A stretch of DNA of 64,000 nucleotides. It comes from Hygrocybe punicea. Its lineage: Eukaryota > Basidiomycota > Agaricomycetes > Agaricales > Hygrophoraceae. Shown here piece by piece: positions 1-11,776 of this stretch. Both the position numbers and the translations under genes were made by a program. Below the pieces are notes generated by a model that had not been told where the DNA came from, ran no database searches, and was given only the letters and a program-made list of their open reading frames with translations. The DNA is taken from positions 7,192,001 to 7,256,000 of the forward strand of contig OY744465.1 of NCBI GenBank assembly GCA_963556145.1. The letters are read 5' to 3'. The first letter of the stretch is position 1. Each line of letters begins with the position of its first letter.

Positions 1-428
1 TGGGCGCTTGCCACTGCCGGTCAACCTGGAATGAAAGGGCGGGTGAATCCCCCTGATTTCCTTGCCAGGCAACCTCCCTGTAGTGGGCCTGGTGGCCTTG
101 TTGATGTCAAGAAAAGTAAGTCTTGCTGTACTTTTGACTATTCTATCATTCACCAAACGACACAGGTATCAATCAGCTTATAAATGTGCATGGTCTGTAT
201 ATGTATATACACTGAATCTGCTCGGCATTGCCATTTTTTGTGCTATATTGTGTGTTATATCATAGTTGGTCGTTCTTGTGACATGGCGAAATTGCTGTAT
301 GCAGCAAATTATTAAATGCTAAAAGTTCTAACCATAATAACACCTTATTAAATTATACCGCCTCGAGGCCACCATGTGTACTAAAACTGACCTAACCAAT
401 TCTCAACCAATCTCACTTCTCAACCATT
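1..428. other. No gene recognised
   Basis: The stretch before the first gene contains a short open frame at 62-265 with hydrophobic residues but no motif I recognise, followed by AT-rich sequence at about 270-360. It could be the 3' end or untranslated part of a gene lying off the window. I see no repeat or transposon end here. Confidence 0.3.
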
Positions 429-1989
429 ATGTACGCCGACAGAATCCCCTCAAAGAATGCACAATCCAAGGCAATGGAAGCCTCGCTTTCCATCAACATG
501 AAAACAAAGGATTGTGGTCTCGCTCCAAATCTAAAGAAACATATGTGGACGAGGCTGAGAAGAATCCTCTCAAACACTACATCGTATTATAGGAAGTCGG
601 GCATGCGCCCTCCGAAGTCTCCTGTAGAGGAATGCAAACGGCTGAGGTCAGATCCATGCTGCTTCAATGTCATATCTTACATGTTTTGTAGATTACGTTT
701 GATGATGCTGAGGGATCAGCTTCCAGTTAGCAAGGTCTTGGGAGATTCGGCCCCAGATTGCGAAACATTCTCCAAGTCGGACATGGTCTCAGAATCCGAA
801 CTGGAGAGGGTTCTCCTCACTGTGGCAGCCGCGATTTTGAACCCTAGTACGTTGCTGCCATGAAAGTCGGCATATTTAGACTGACATCTTGCCTCAAAGT
901 AATTGTGCCCTTGGATGCGAATAGACTGGCAAATCGAGTGAAGAATATCAAGGACACTTCGGATGCTGACAATGAAAACCTACTCAGGTTTTTTCAGGAG
1001 ATTCACATCGGACATGTGAATGAACCAGCTACAGTAATCGACACGTGTGGTTCAATTTTGGTCTGGTATCTACCTGATGTTGTAACTCCAAGACATATTG
1101 TGAGTCACTTGCCCCCCAGAAATGTGGTTTTTGACAGTACCCACTGCGACACAGGAGGAATTGAATGTCAGTGCTGAAATGATAACCGAAATTCTGGAAG
1201 AATCCTATTCAGAGTCCCTCAAAAAACTTGAGAAAGGGAAAGATCCGCAATGGAGGAAAGATCCAAACATTTTCTTTCCACCTCCAAACCCACGATTTCA
1301 CCCAGGATCAGTGGATTTCACCGCAGCATGGTTTGCTCAGGGTAGAGAGGTAACACCTTTAGTTAGTCGTCTGTTTTACATGAGCTGACTGCCTGTTTTT
1401 TCAGCGACTTACCGATAGGTTGATCACGTCGACAACTCTTCGAACAACTGAAGCCACCATGTGGATGGCTGCAATCGAACCCAGCGAGCTGATCTTCAAC
1501 GCAATTACTGCGTTAACCCATCAGTCATTGTACACAGCTGGCCTTCTGGCTGTGACGAAAATCCGGGACGGCGAAACGATCGAGAACGTGGAAACACACG
1601 AAAATGCTAAGGAGTGGACATCTGTTTACACTGGAATCGCCGTTATCGTTAACAGGATTACAACTCGACACAGAGATGCTGGAGGGTGTCCAGAATGGTA
1701 TGATTTGCTGGCGAGTTTTGGGACACATACGAACGCGGAGCTAGCCATCCCTGAGTTGGATGCTACGTTCTCTTATTCGCCAGGAACCGTCATCGAAATT
1801 TGTGGCAAGGTTCTCAGTCACAGTGTAGGCAGATGGGAGGGCGGTGAAAGAATATGCATGGTGCATTATATGCGAAACATGGTACATGACCGTCTCAACA
1901 TTGACAAGCCCACCTGGAGCCGACACAATGTGTTTGCAAGGGAGATGAATGCCGAGTTTCGGGCATCACAGGAATGGAGATGGAATTAG
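429..1989 (+). CDS. TET/JBP-like 2-oxoglutarate/Fe(II) dioxygenase (fungal)
   Basis: Spliced gene of about five exons: 429-846, about 900-1103, 1160-1350 and 1405-1989, with introns of about 50-56 bases ending in CAG or AAG. The last exon carries a double-stranded beta-helix 2OG-Fe(II) core: an H-R-D iron triad pair (His codon 1669-1671, Asp 1675-1677), a conserved PGTVIEICGK strand, the distal His in LSHSVGR (1819-1821), and ten residues later the Arg of GERIC (1849-1851) that would bind 2-oxoglutarate. This spacing and the 'RHRDAGG...YDLLASFG' block match the TET/JBP family expanded in agaricomycetes, whose members oxidise 5-methylcytosine in DNA. All four key residues are present, so activity is plausible. 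The N-terminal half is unlike anything I can name. The start at 429 is the first Met of the frame; a Met at 374 is in another frame. Family assignment is from motif memory, not a search. Confidence 0.72.
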
Positions 1990-2382
1990 CTATTGTGCCA
2001 AGGGAGATATCATCCTAACGTAAAAGTACGACGGCTACCGTTGCATGCTTTGTACGACTGTAGTCAGAAACCTCTGTGGAACTAAATCTCGTTATCCTCA
2101 TTCACGGACGACAAAGGCCTATGAGTTTCAACTAACAGATAGCTAGACAGTGTTAGACAGTGTTCGGAGAATTTCCATGGCTTTACATTGATAACTCTGT
2201 CACATTGACAACTCAGTCAATTCGAAATGTGTACTTAAATGTGGCAATTCACGTGATGTGGTCACACGTGATCACAGTAAACCGTGACGCGTCATTTTCT
2301 TTTTTACCTTCTGCACCCTTATCATCTAGCCTCAGCCTCTCTTGAATTGCTCTCAGATACACTCGAATTGAACATTTTGGCA
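1990..2382. other. Intergenic region between the two dioxygenase genes
   Basis: This stretch of about 390 bases holds no convincing gene. It contains a short CACGTG-rich run (about 2250-2275, 'cacgtgatgtggtcacacgtgatcac') that is partly palindromic and could be a binding site in the promoter of the downstream gene. No TATA box stands out. Confidence 0.3.
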
Positions 2383-5300
2383 ATGTCGTCATCAGCAAGC
2401 ACCTCGGCGCCATCAATCACTTCTCTACATGCGTCTGTAATGTCTGGCAGTAATTTCCGAAGCATGAATGTGTTCCAGGACTTCCCGTGGATCAATGGCA
2501 CGCCTCTTGCTGAAGATTCACTTGAGAAGGCTATCGTAACCTTAATTGGCGATCAGTCTGCTCTAGGAAACACACCGTCCACCTTGGCTGTGATGGTGCG
2601 TCAAATCTCCCACCTTGTAACATTGACGGTCAACTTGTCTGCTAGGCCCTGGCAAAGCAATTGGATTATGTGAATCCCACAGGTGAAATCTCATGTAAAG
2701 CCCAAACCATCCAAGAATACCTCTCTGCTGATGGCTCTGCTATGCGTGATGTGGCAAGGTGGACTACTGTGTACCGGAATGACCTCCTGGTAGCGGCTCA
2801 CTCAATCCTTCACTATACCCTGCTCGATAAGCTCATGGACGCTGTTGGGTTGCCTCGTCATCCAAGTTTCAAAGTAATTTGGAGATCAGCGAAACCAGAG
2901 ATGAGCGAGAAGTTGACCAAGGTGAGTTCACCATTCACATTTGGGCAGACGTTTTAAGTTGACGTTTGCACACCGTCTTGAAGCTCTACAAATTTCTGAG
3001 AGACTGGAGTAAGCCGATCACGAAGCTTCGTATGACATGCAAAAGTCTATTAATCACGCAACAAGATCAAGAAGTGGTGGGTGTTTCAGCCGTGGCAGTG
3101 CCGCAGAAAGTGGTGTCCAGTATGGACACCATCCCTATCTTTGCAGTCGCTCTCCCAGCACACTTGACACCAGCCCAAAAAGAAGTAGAAATGAACATCT
3201 GGATCCTTTACCGTGCATCTGTCAACCTCGAATCCTCCGACGTCAACCAGATCCTCCTCAATCTAGAGCTTCTTGCATTCTCATTCACGTGGTTTGGCCA
3301 GGTATGTGACGTATGTCCTATATGAAACGTGTGTCAGATTTTGTACAAAAACAGGGCAACTCATATGTAGACTGCGACTTCACAACATGGGTGGAGAAGC
3401 TACAGAGGTTGGGATTGCGTTACAATCACATTACGCCTGCCGCAAATAAATAATTCACATGGTTTCAGGATGGCCAAGAGTGTTGATCTACCGTTGCAAG
3501 ACTCATTTGTCAATTCCCTCACCACCAAGTCTTTCGGAGGTTTAATGTATGATTGGATGAGAAATCTATTCCACCTAAGCCTCACACTGTCACCCATAAT
3601 TACTCTTCTCCCACGACGTTTCAATCATGAATCTCATGCACGGCCATCTCTCATGGCAGTGAGTCCATTATTTGTGCCAACTTGGACGTAGTTGACATAA
3701 GGAAAAGATCACGTTTGCCTTGGGCAATGAAAGGCCTCCATTCCTTGCCAAAACGGAGAGGGCGCTTTGGAGGGCCATTACAAGAATATGTTTAGGACCT
3801 TCGGCGATGCAGGAGCTGAATGTATTCCTCCAAGAATACGATTTGTTGGAGGACAGCGTCCAGGGAACGGAACAGGACTTCAGTTGGTTTTGTTTTGACA
3901 GTACGCCACCTGTCTCTACATTTATCGCTGGGACTGACAACAGATGTTGCAAGATAAGGAAGTGGATGACCTGACCAACTCTGCTAGTCAGCTTACGGTG
4001 GCAACGAAACAAAATGTTCCAACAGACCCCAAGGCAAAGAATGACAAGCCTGCGTCAGGCAACCCTCTGTCCAGCGATGATGAACTGCTTCAATTGAAAT
4101 TAACAAGGAAGAAGAGGGGTGGACCATCGAAGGAGCTTGCTTCAGGTGGACAGAGCTCCATGTTGACCTGAAGCCAGGCCAAAATGTTGGACAAGGTTGG
4201 GGACTCTTCGAAAGGCAAGGAGAAGCAGAAGGCAGAGAAAGTCCAGAAGGAAGAGAAAGTCGTGGTTGCGCCGGGGAGGTCCTATCGGAGGAAGAAAAGA
4301 TCCACTCGCTGGTCGACAAGAAGTTATCCCAAGTCCAAGAAACGTGATGATCTTGAGGATGAAGATGACGATGATGACGAGGATGACTATAAGAAAGCGC
4401 CAGAGAAAGTGAACGTGATCATCGACCTTACCGGAGATGTAAGTGATTCAAGAACGTGTCATTTGTCATGAATGAATATTTTGATAGGATTATGGGGAAC
4501 CTGATTTGCTCAGCCGTCCAGCACCCATTGTGTGTCTTTTGTTGTTCGATAACGTGCCACCCCACTGATGATTCATAAAGCGAGCATCAGAGGGTGTTCA
4601 TCTCACGATGTATGATGGTGACGCTGTACACGAACCCGTTGAACATGTGCACTGTTCACCATCCGTCGTTGTACGTTGATGTCTGATTTTTGTACCGTTT
4701 GATTGTTAACTGGTAAGCACGATACAGGCAAAAGTGGAACATGCATTGTTGCGGGAAACATATGAAATGATCCGATCCAGTTACATTGATGGGGTTCCTC
4801 CACATCGGCTGCCCAGTGCAAGAGAACAAATGTATGATCCTCATGCATCATGTGTGTTCATGGTGGAATGGAACATCTTCAAGTCGATGGATGCTGCAAC
4901 AATTCAAGGAATCTTTCGTCATCGTCACATCCTCGTGCTCAATGCCCCTGTAGAAACAGTGGAGTTTGATAGGGAAGGTTTGGAGACATTGGGGTCTTTG
5001 TCGTCCATTCATTCAGTGCAAGGTCCGTTTCCGGAGCGATGTCTGGGCATAGCGACTAAAGTGCCTTTGTTAGTTGCTGAATTGCGATTGGTGCCTAATA
5101 TCGAGAATATGAACAAACCTGGCACATTGGAGACATTATATCAGCTTGCACTTGACCCTGACAACGAAAGGGTTTTCAATTTCCTTGACCTTCCCATGGG
5201 TCATATGACGTTGGACCCACCTCCAAAATTTCGGTGAGCAACCTTGTTTCGAAGATCGAACACGAGATTTACCTGTCTATTCATGAAAAGGTCCTTTTCA

Positions 5301-7529
5301 TCATCTGAGGTTGCTTGGCATGAAACCCGCGGCCGACTGGGGTTTGTCCGTGAGCAGCCTTTAAACGACGATTTGGCTTGGGGAACGGCAGCGACAGCTC
5401 GAGCCATTTCTTGGACACACGTAGATGATGATGGCTTTGGCACAGTGGTTATTGTCAGGACTGGCGCAAAGTACTGGGTCCTCATGAGGCCTCGAAGGGA
5501 TGCCGAATGGGATCGCAAGGCGGGCAATCTTGCGACTAACAAGGCCTATCCTCAGGAGTGGGAGCCGAGAAAACATGGTGGGAAAGGCTTGTGGGAAGCA
5601 GAAGGATTACTGCTCACAAAGGGTTCAGTGCTGTAAGTGGGAATATATTTCGTGACAACTCGGATGTGTGCTGAAACACACAGTTACATGAGGCCGTGCA
5701 CCCCACATTATGTCCTCGGTGTGGAGCACTCCATTGTGAATGGGCGTCATCTCTATGCGATGTCAACTATACGGGATACCTGTTATGGGATTATCCATAC
5801 TTTCGTGATGAGTCATACCATCACAAACGCGGAGCATAATGTGACACGTACATTTCTGCGCCGACTTCTCACCATGTGGATGGAGTACTTCACGGGGAAC
5901 CACGAATCATCATGTGAGCTACTTTGGGCGAGGTTTACAAATTCCTGAAGATTAAAATGCTCACTGCACAGCTACTGTCTTCACCAAGTCTCATATGCCC
6001 AAGATCGAAACCGAAGACGGCTTCCTCGACCTTGTGATTGTGGGAAACCTGATCGAGCTTGCAGATATCATCAACAGGAAGTTCTACACCCATACCATAT
6101 CGGCTGACATTCATGAGGAACAGAATATTGCACGATGCAGATATAGACGTTTCCAAATCTGGTTTGCGGAACATTTTGTTGTCTTCATGGAAGACCACTG
6201 GATCAGCCCCTCTTACATTTTCCAACGAAGTCTTTTGGAACTATCTGCTGCAATTGTTGGGTATAAATGGGACAAGGATGGGGTTGTGAAGGCACCAGCA
6301 CATTGCACAGCCAAAGCTGTTGAGTCAGCGGTCCGCCGACATTTTCAAAACGATTGGCCAGATTTGGTGCCAAAGCTGAATGAGCTGCTTCAGATCCCAC
6401 CATCGGAATTCTTCTGGACCGGCCCCAAAATACACATTCAGACCCATCCAGTGGAACCCATCAGTCCCATTCTTGTTGAATGCTTAGATTTTCCACCTCA
6501 TCCAATTCTGCTCGTCAACACAACTACCGGTGAAGGCGAGGTACAGGATGACACAGATACACGGGAAAAGGCAAAAGACAATGAGCACGACAAAGGGGAG
6601 GGCACCGATGGTGAGGAAGAGGCGGATGATCCATCTAGGAAGGTGGGAGATTTAGTGGATGCAGCTGGCGAAGAGGTAGCCACAGAGGAAAACCAGGATC
6701 CACCTGCAACGGTTGGATGTGCAAACGACATGGCTGTGGACACTGAGAGGGAAGAGGATCCACCTGTAACGGTGGGAAATTCAGCCAACGTGGCTGGGGA
6801 AGATGCGGGAGAAGAAATGGACGTCGCTGGCCCGAATGAGGAGGATCCACCTGAGCAGGTGGGAAATTCAAATGACGCAGCTTCGTGGAATGAGGACGGT
6901 CTAATCATGCCCCTGGGTATGTCAAATGAGGAAGATGTAGACCGTGACGAGGGGAAGCAGCAGGAAAAGAAGGGGGGGGAGGAGGGCGCGGTGCAGGGCA
7001 AGGGGGTGCAGGCGGGGGGAGGTGCAGGAGGAGGGGGAGGAGGACAAGGAGGGGGAGGAGGACAAGGAGGGGGAGGAGGAGGAGGAGGGGGAGGAGGAGG
7101 AGGAGGGGGAGGAGGAGGAGGACAGGGAGCTGCAGGACGAGGAGGGGGAGCTGCAGGAGGAGGGGGAGGAGGAGGAGGAGGAGGAGGAGGGGGAGCTGCA
7201 GGAAGAGGAGGAGGAGACGGATGGGGATGGGGCAGAGGAGGAGGACGAAGAGGAGGAGGATCGAAATGAGATGGTGGGGAAGTTAAATGCCCAGAGTGTG
7301 GACAGTGACGAGGGAGAGGATGACGATCAAATGGACATCTCATCTGGCAGTGATGCAGTGTATAATGATTTCGATGGATCACCCCAACCCCCGACACCCC
7401 CTGTGAAACATCCTCGGAGGGAAGACTCGGGTACGATAAATTGCCTCAACAGCTTGTATATACACTGATATGATCATTCACACAGATTCACCAATACGTT
7501 CCACAGACCTGAAACGCCGTCGTAAGTAG
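2383..7529 (+). CDS. JmjC-like 2OG oxygenase domain protein with acidic tail
   Basis: Long multi-exon gene. The Met at 2383 begins MSSSASTSAPS. The first half (2383-4480) is of unknown fold and passes into a lysine-rich then acidic linker. The exons at 4734-5237 and about 5315-5900 form a JmjC-like cupin: the LDLPMGH block, then H-V-D in ISWTHVDDDGFGT (His 5418-5420, Asp 5424-5426), a 2OG-binding Lys in TGAKYWV, and the distal His in TPHYVLG (5706-5708). Similar proteins are common in agaricomycetes; the substrate (histone or other protein) is unknown. A C-terminal helical part (5995-6500) leads to an acidic tail with the triplet tract at 6960-7262. A last small exon after a GT-AG intron (7432-7486) ends in KRRRK, a likely nuclear signal, with TAG at 7527-7529. 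The frame before the tract (starting 5995) does not match the frame after it, so one indel or an unseen intron lies between. Exon edges are approximate. Confidence 0.62.
6960..7262 (+). repeat. GGA/GAG triplet microsatellite inside the JmjC-like gene
   Basis: About 250 bases of GGA repeats, with interspersed CAA, GCT and GAC variants, start just after a run of eight G (6972-6979). Read in the frame entering from upstream it gives poly-Gly; in the frame that reaches the natural-looking C-terminus it gives poly-Glu. The opposite strand is an open poly-Pro frame, which I regard as a by-product. Confidence 0.85.
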
Positions 7530-7925
7530 CCAGGAGGATCATATCAATCATACTGCTTCCTACTCATGTATATTCCTGACATCGCAATGCATCATCTGCC
7601 TCCTCTGCTGTTAAATGTATTCCTTGTAATAAACACTGAACCATTGAGAGGCATGGGTAGAGGAAAATGTTATGTCACGTTGGGCCTTGCACAAGTGACA
7701 TGTCACAAGTGTTATGTCACGTTGGGTCATCCAAACGTGACATAACACTGGTGACATGTGATGTTGGACCGTCTTGACACAAGTATTATATATTTATGAT
7801 TTATTCCACATATCACCTTTTTAGGCACATTCAACAAAGCCTATTTCTGCCGTGTAGAACGTCGCAAGGGTTGACTGCTTGTGGTAATGCAAATTGTGAG
7901 CTGCATCCCCACAAACGGGATAGGT
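7530..7925. other. 3' region between convergent genes, with perfect hairpin
   Basis: This is the shared 3' flank of the JmjC-like gene and the convergent coiled-coil gene. It contains repeated TGTCAC/GTGACA words (7670-7770) and a perfect 16-bp inverted repeat, arms 7708-7723 and 7734-7749, with a 10-base loop. The hairpin could shape mRNA 3' ends on both strands or be a remnant of a short foldback element. An AT-rich run follows at 7775-7805. Confidence 0.5.
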
Positions 7926-10295
7926 TTACCTCGCATTTTTACCAGCATTTCTTGAGCTGTCCAACTTCCCTGGGCGTCTTTGTTGTGCAACATCACTCTC
8001 CCGTGCCTTGTTTGTCTCCCTCTCCTGCACCTCTCGTGCCTCCCTCTCCTGGGCGTCTCGTGCCTCTTTCTTCCTGGACTCCTCCCGGCCCTTTCGTGCG
8101 TCCCTCTCCTGTGCCTCTCGTGCCTCCCGTTCCGCCATCTCCCGCGCCTCTCGTGCCTCCCTGTCCTGTGCCTCTCGTGCCTCGCGTGCCTCCCCTTCAG
8201 CCCTCTCCCGCGCCTCTCGTGCCACCCTCTCCTGGGCGTCTCGTGCCTCTTTCTTCCTGGCCTCCTCCCGGCCCTTTCGTGCGTCCCTCTCCTGTGCCTC
8301 TCGTGCCTCCCGTTCCGCCCTCTCCCACGCCTCTCGTGCCTCCCTGTCCTGTGTGTCTCGTGCCTCACGTGCCTCCCCTTCAGCCCTCTCCCACGCCTCT
8401 CGTGCCTCCCTCTCCTGGGCCTCTCGCGTCTCCCGCTCTTGTACTTCTTGTAACTGTCTTGCCATCTCTCGGTTCTGTGCTGCTACCCGTTCTGCTTGCT
8501 CCTTTTGCTTTGCTTGTCTCTCCGTCTTCTTTTTCGTCCACAGAAGCTTCAACGTCAATGTATCGTCATCCATCTCGCTGTCGCCACCACGTCCATCAAA
8601 GCTACCACTACTTGCACTCTCGTCACTCCAACTATCATCGCCCTCTTCGCTACTGACTGCTTTCTGTTTTCCCTTGCTGGACTTGGCGGCATTTTCTGTT
8701 TTCTTCTTGGGGTGGACTGTCTTTAATGCTGGAACATTTGATTTGGATCTGCGAGGTCTGATAGCATTCGATTGTGCAGCTCCCATAGCACTCGATTGTG
8801 CAGCTCCGGCAGGAATAGATGTCGTTTCCCTACTGGAGTTTGATGGCGCCGAACGATCGGTCCTGGCCAAAGCAGCAGCAGCATGGAACTTCTTCTTTTT
8901 TTGCACGAATGCATTTGGTGCTTGCTGGTCGGTCTTCAGGACGGTTTTAAATCGGAATGGTTTTTCACCGAGTTTCTGCCGTTGCAACCAAAATTGGTGG
9001 ACGGTCCGAAGTTCATTGAGTTTCATTTTCCACAGTTCCCGTAGTTCTACGTGAGAGGGAAAGTAGATGTCCTCGATGTATTGGTTTCGATTTTGTCCAA
9101 TTTTTCCCCATGGAACAGCGACGACGCTGTTGTTGCACATCTGACCTTCAAATGAATATGAGTACAGTAAGCTTGGCCAACGTCGAGGTACGTACGATAT
9201 GACATGGTCATCAGTGATCTAAACATGTTTCTTACATCGACCAATGACATAGTTGACACATTCGGTACCATAGGAAAACCGTCCTCATCGATCTCAAGCT
9301 TGAACGGCAGGCTTTTGTCATATCTGGTAGTTGGACCACCATCATCGTCTTCACTGTCGGTCTTCGCTCCATTGGATTCATCTGGAACACATTACATGGG
9401 AAAGATGGAACAATGGCTAATCGTACCGTCATGATTAAAAAGGGACCCCAAATGTTCATCCCATTTGGTCCAAATGTCATCCCCGTTATTTTTGAAGATG
9501 CCAATGAACTTCTTGTGTACCGGGGCCGGTGTCTCGAACCTCACAGGAAGGGAAGATGAGTACGTGATTGACACAAAGCAGGAATCGACCCACTTTCCTT
9601 TGGTTACAGTCCCATCTTCGTCTTCATATCCCACCAACATGAATATTTTTACTCCCATCTGCTCATCTATGTCCTTCATAAACTTCATCGCCGTCTTACC
9701 GAAATCTTTTGCTGCTCGGCTGGATAAGGTAGAAGATTAGCATCATGCAGACGAAAGAAGATTATTAGTACCGTCGTTTGACTTCCAAGGGTGGACCTTG
9801 CTGGTTCCAGGCGTCAGCAAGAGCTTCAAATTCTTGTTTTTTCTCTTCGGTCAAGGAACCGTAAATATCACTCCACGCTTTGCCATAGTGCTTGATGTAG
9901 CCGGGCTTTCCTCCGGTTTCTCCAGACAGCTCCACCATCCTAGCGTCGATTTCCTTGGTCATCTTTTCTCTTGTAACCAACCTTGCATTCCACTTCTTTG
10001 TATATTTCGGAGCATCCTCAGTGTCGCTCTCCAATTTTGACCGATGATTGTGGTACCAAGTTTGAATTTTCTGTATTCATGGTATAATGCTGTTAGGCTT
10101 ATCTGAAGGGTAGTATTAGAATATACAGACCTGTTGCATATTTGGGGGCCATTGTGTGTTGGTTTGTTGTGCCAATTTTTTTAAAAGTTTCCTGATCCCT
10201 TTCAGGACACGAATACGATCTTCACCAGTGGATCTCCTAAAATCAGGATAACCGTCCTCGAGGATCTTAGTAAATTCTGGGGTGATCCACTTCAT
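7926..10295 (-). CDS. Hypothetical coiled-coil protein with internal 61-residue repeats
   Basis: Spliced minus-strand gene. Met at 10295-10293 starts MKWITPEFTKILEDGYPDF; an intron of about 60 bases (GTCTGT...ATACAG) precedes the next exon, KIQTWYHNHRSK, and further exons lie at 9765-10060, 9392-9730, 9220-9385 and 7926-9140. The N-terminal part, with WYHNHR and a helical 'YGKAWSDIYGSLTEEKKQEFEALADAWNQ' region (quoted in two pieces: up to SLTEE, then KKQEFEALADAW), is a type I recall from many agaricomycete proteins of unknown role and resembles HMG-like DNA-binding helices only loosely. The middle has a basic, KKK-rich segment and an acidic Ser-rich stretch. The last 190 residues are Arg/Glu/Ala heptad-like repeats predicted to form a long charged coiled coil. 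Function is unknown; a chromatin or scaffold role is only a guess. Confidence 0.6.
8046..8420 (-). repeat. Two tandem 183-bp units encoding charged coiled coil
   Basis: The block starting near 8046 (tcctgggcgtctcgtgcc) recurs near 8230, so about 61 codons are duplicated in tandem. Each unit is itself made of 12-24 base sub-repeats coding for AREAQERDA-like strings. The repeat lies in frame with the minus-strand gene and keeps opposite-strand frames open, which explains the Pro- and Cys/Ser-rich shadow frames. Confidence 0.75.
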
Positions 10296-10670
10296 TTAGG
10301 CAAAAACTGAGGAGAATGAAGGCAAATGTCGTTGTCTGGAACAAAGGCAGAACGTCGTTGTCCGGAACAATGGAAGAATGCCTCGTGGTGAACATGAGGT
10401 GATGACAAATCACGTGATTGATGGCAACAAATAGCAATGTGGATTACAAGTAGATGACTCAGGGGATTGCAAGTCGGTGCAGGACGTGATTAGGAGAATA
10501 TGATGAATTGTGAATATTGATAAATTCCAGAACACAAGGATAGAGGAGCAAGTACCAAATCTGTGGCACATGGCAAGGGGTGGGTAAGAGTCCAAAAATG
10601 TAAGGTGGGTATGTTCAGAGCAGGCTGAATGAACAGATACAACCCACCTGTTGCATTTGTGGCAACACTG
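10296..10670. other. Intergenic, no gene seen
   Basis: This 5' flank of the coiled-coil gene has a short direct repeat, 'aacaaaggcagaacgtcgttgt / aacaatggaagaatg' at about 10330-10380, and otherwise nothing I recognise. It runs straight into the 44-bp minisatellite. Confidence 0.4.
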
Positions 10671-11410
10671 TTCCATGGCCAGCTAAAATACCCAGACCCG
10701 TCGGCCAATCCACGTTCCATGGCCAGCCGAAATACCCAGCCAGGTCGGCCAATCCACCTTTCATGGCCAGCCAAGATACGTATTCTGGTCGGCCAATCCA
10801 TGTTCCATGGCCAGCCAAAATACCCAGACCCGTCGGCCAATCCACGTTCCATGGCCAGCCAAGATACGTAGTCCGGTCGGCCAATCCATGTTCCATGGCC
10901 AGCCAAAATACCCAGACCCGTCGGCCAATCCACGTTCCATGGCCAGCCGAAATACCCAGCCAGGTCGGCCAATCCATGTTCCATGGCCAGCCAAAATACC
11001 CAGACCCGTCGGCCAATCCACGTTCCATGGCCAGCCAAGATACGTAGTCCGGTCGGCCAATCCATGTTCCATGGCCAGCCGAAATACCCAGACCCGTCGG
11101 CCAATCCACGTTCCATGGCCAGCCGAAATACCCAGCCAGGTCGGCCAATCCATGTTCCATGGCCAGCCACAATACCCAGCCAGGTCGGCCAATCCACCTT
11201 TCATGGCCAGCCAAGATACGTATTCTGGTCGGCCAATCCATGTTCCATGGCCAGCCAAAATACCCAGACCCGTCGGCCAATCCACGTTCCATGGCCAGCC
11301 GAAATACCCAGCCAGGTCGGCCAATCCATGTTCCATGGCCAGCCACAATACCCAGCCAGGTCGGCCAATCCACGTTCCATGGCCAGCCGATATATCCCTC
11401 TGCTTCGGCC
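10671..11410. repeat. 44-bp minisatellite, about 17 units
   Basis: A 44-base unit beginning ttccatggccagc and ending cggccaatccacg repeats about 17 times. Variant blocks (cagacccg, agccagg, tagtccgg, attctgg) occupy the same internal slot, so the units fall into a few types that recur in runs, a sign of unequal exchange or higher-order duplication. Because 44 is not a multiple of three and the unit lacks stops in most frames, long frames stay open on both strands. I treat these as artefacts. A decayed unit continues to about 11480. Confidence 0.9.
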
Positions 11411-11776
11411 AACCCATGCTTCTCCGAACATGGAACCCTCAGCCAAGCCATCTGCCCTGGAGAAAGATATTGGTCGGCCGAGATAAGCCAGCCCACTTGG
11501 AGTGGGAATTGTCCATCTCGGCTGACCCATGTATCATGGAAAAGATATGCTGAAAGGGCTCATATCCTGAAGTATTATTAGATTAGCTCCTTTTATATTC
11601 TGTACTCCAATAAATGTAACTTTTCTTCCTAGCACTTTATATCCCATGGTTCACAGGATTATCACCTCCCTACATGGGTCCTAAACCTAGTCTCCTCAAA
11701 TATGTTCATAATTTTAGCTAATTTTACTAGCCTAAAAAGGCAATTTTTCAAAAAACATCGGCTATAGCTGTGACAA
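11411..11776. other. Intergenic, degenerate repeat then AT-rich sequence
   Basis: The first 100 bases are worn copies of the neighbouring minisatellite (cggcc words at 11403, 11475, 11519). The rest is AT-rich with no frame of note, ending at the CACTA terminus of the foldback element. Confidence 0.4.

Noticed and set aside
6498..7397. Minus-strand proline-rich protein
   Set aside because: It is the complement of the GGA tract and acidic coding sequence of the JmjC-like gene; it has no other support.
7980..9054. Plus-strand Ser/Pro/Cys-rich proteins opposite the coiled-coil gene
   Set aside because: They are complements of Arg/Glu/Ala repeats; the minus-strand gene has a full exon series and a start.
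10490..11553. Several long frames on both strands through the 44-bp repeats
   Set aside because: The unit lacks stops in most frames and 44 is not a multiple of three, so open frames are expected by construction.
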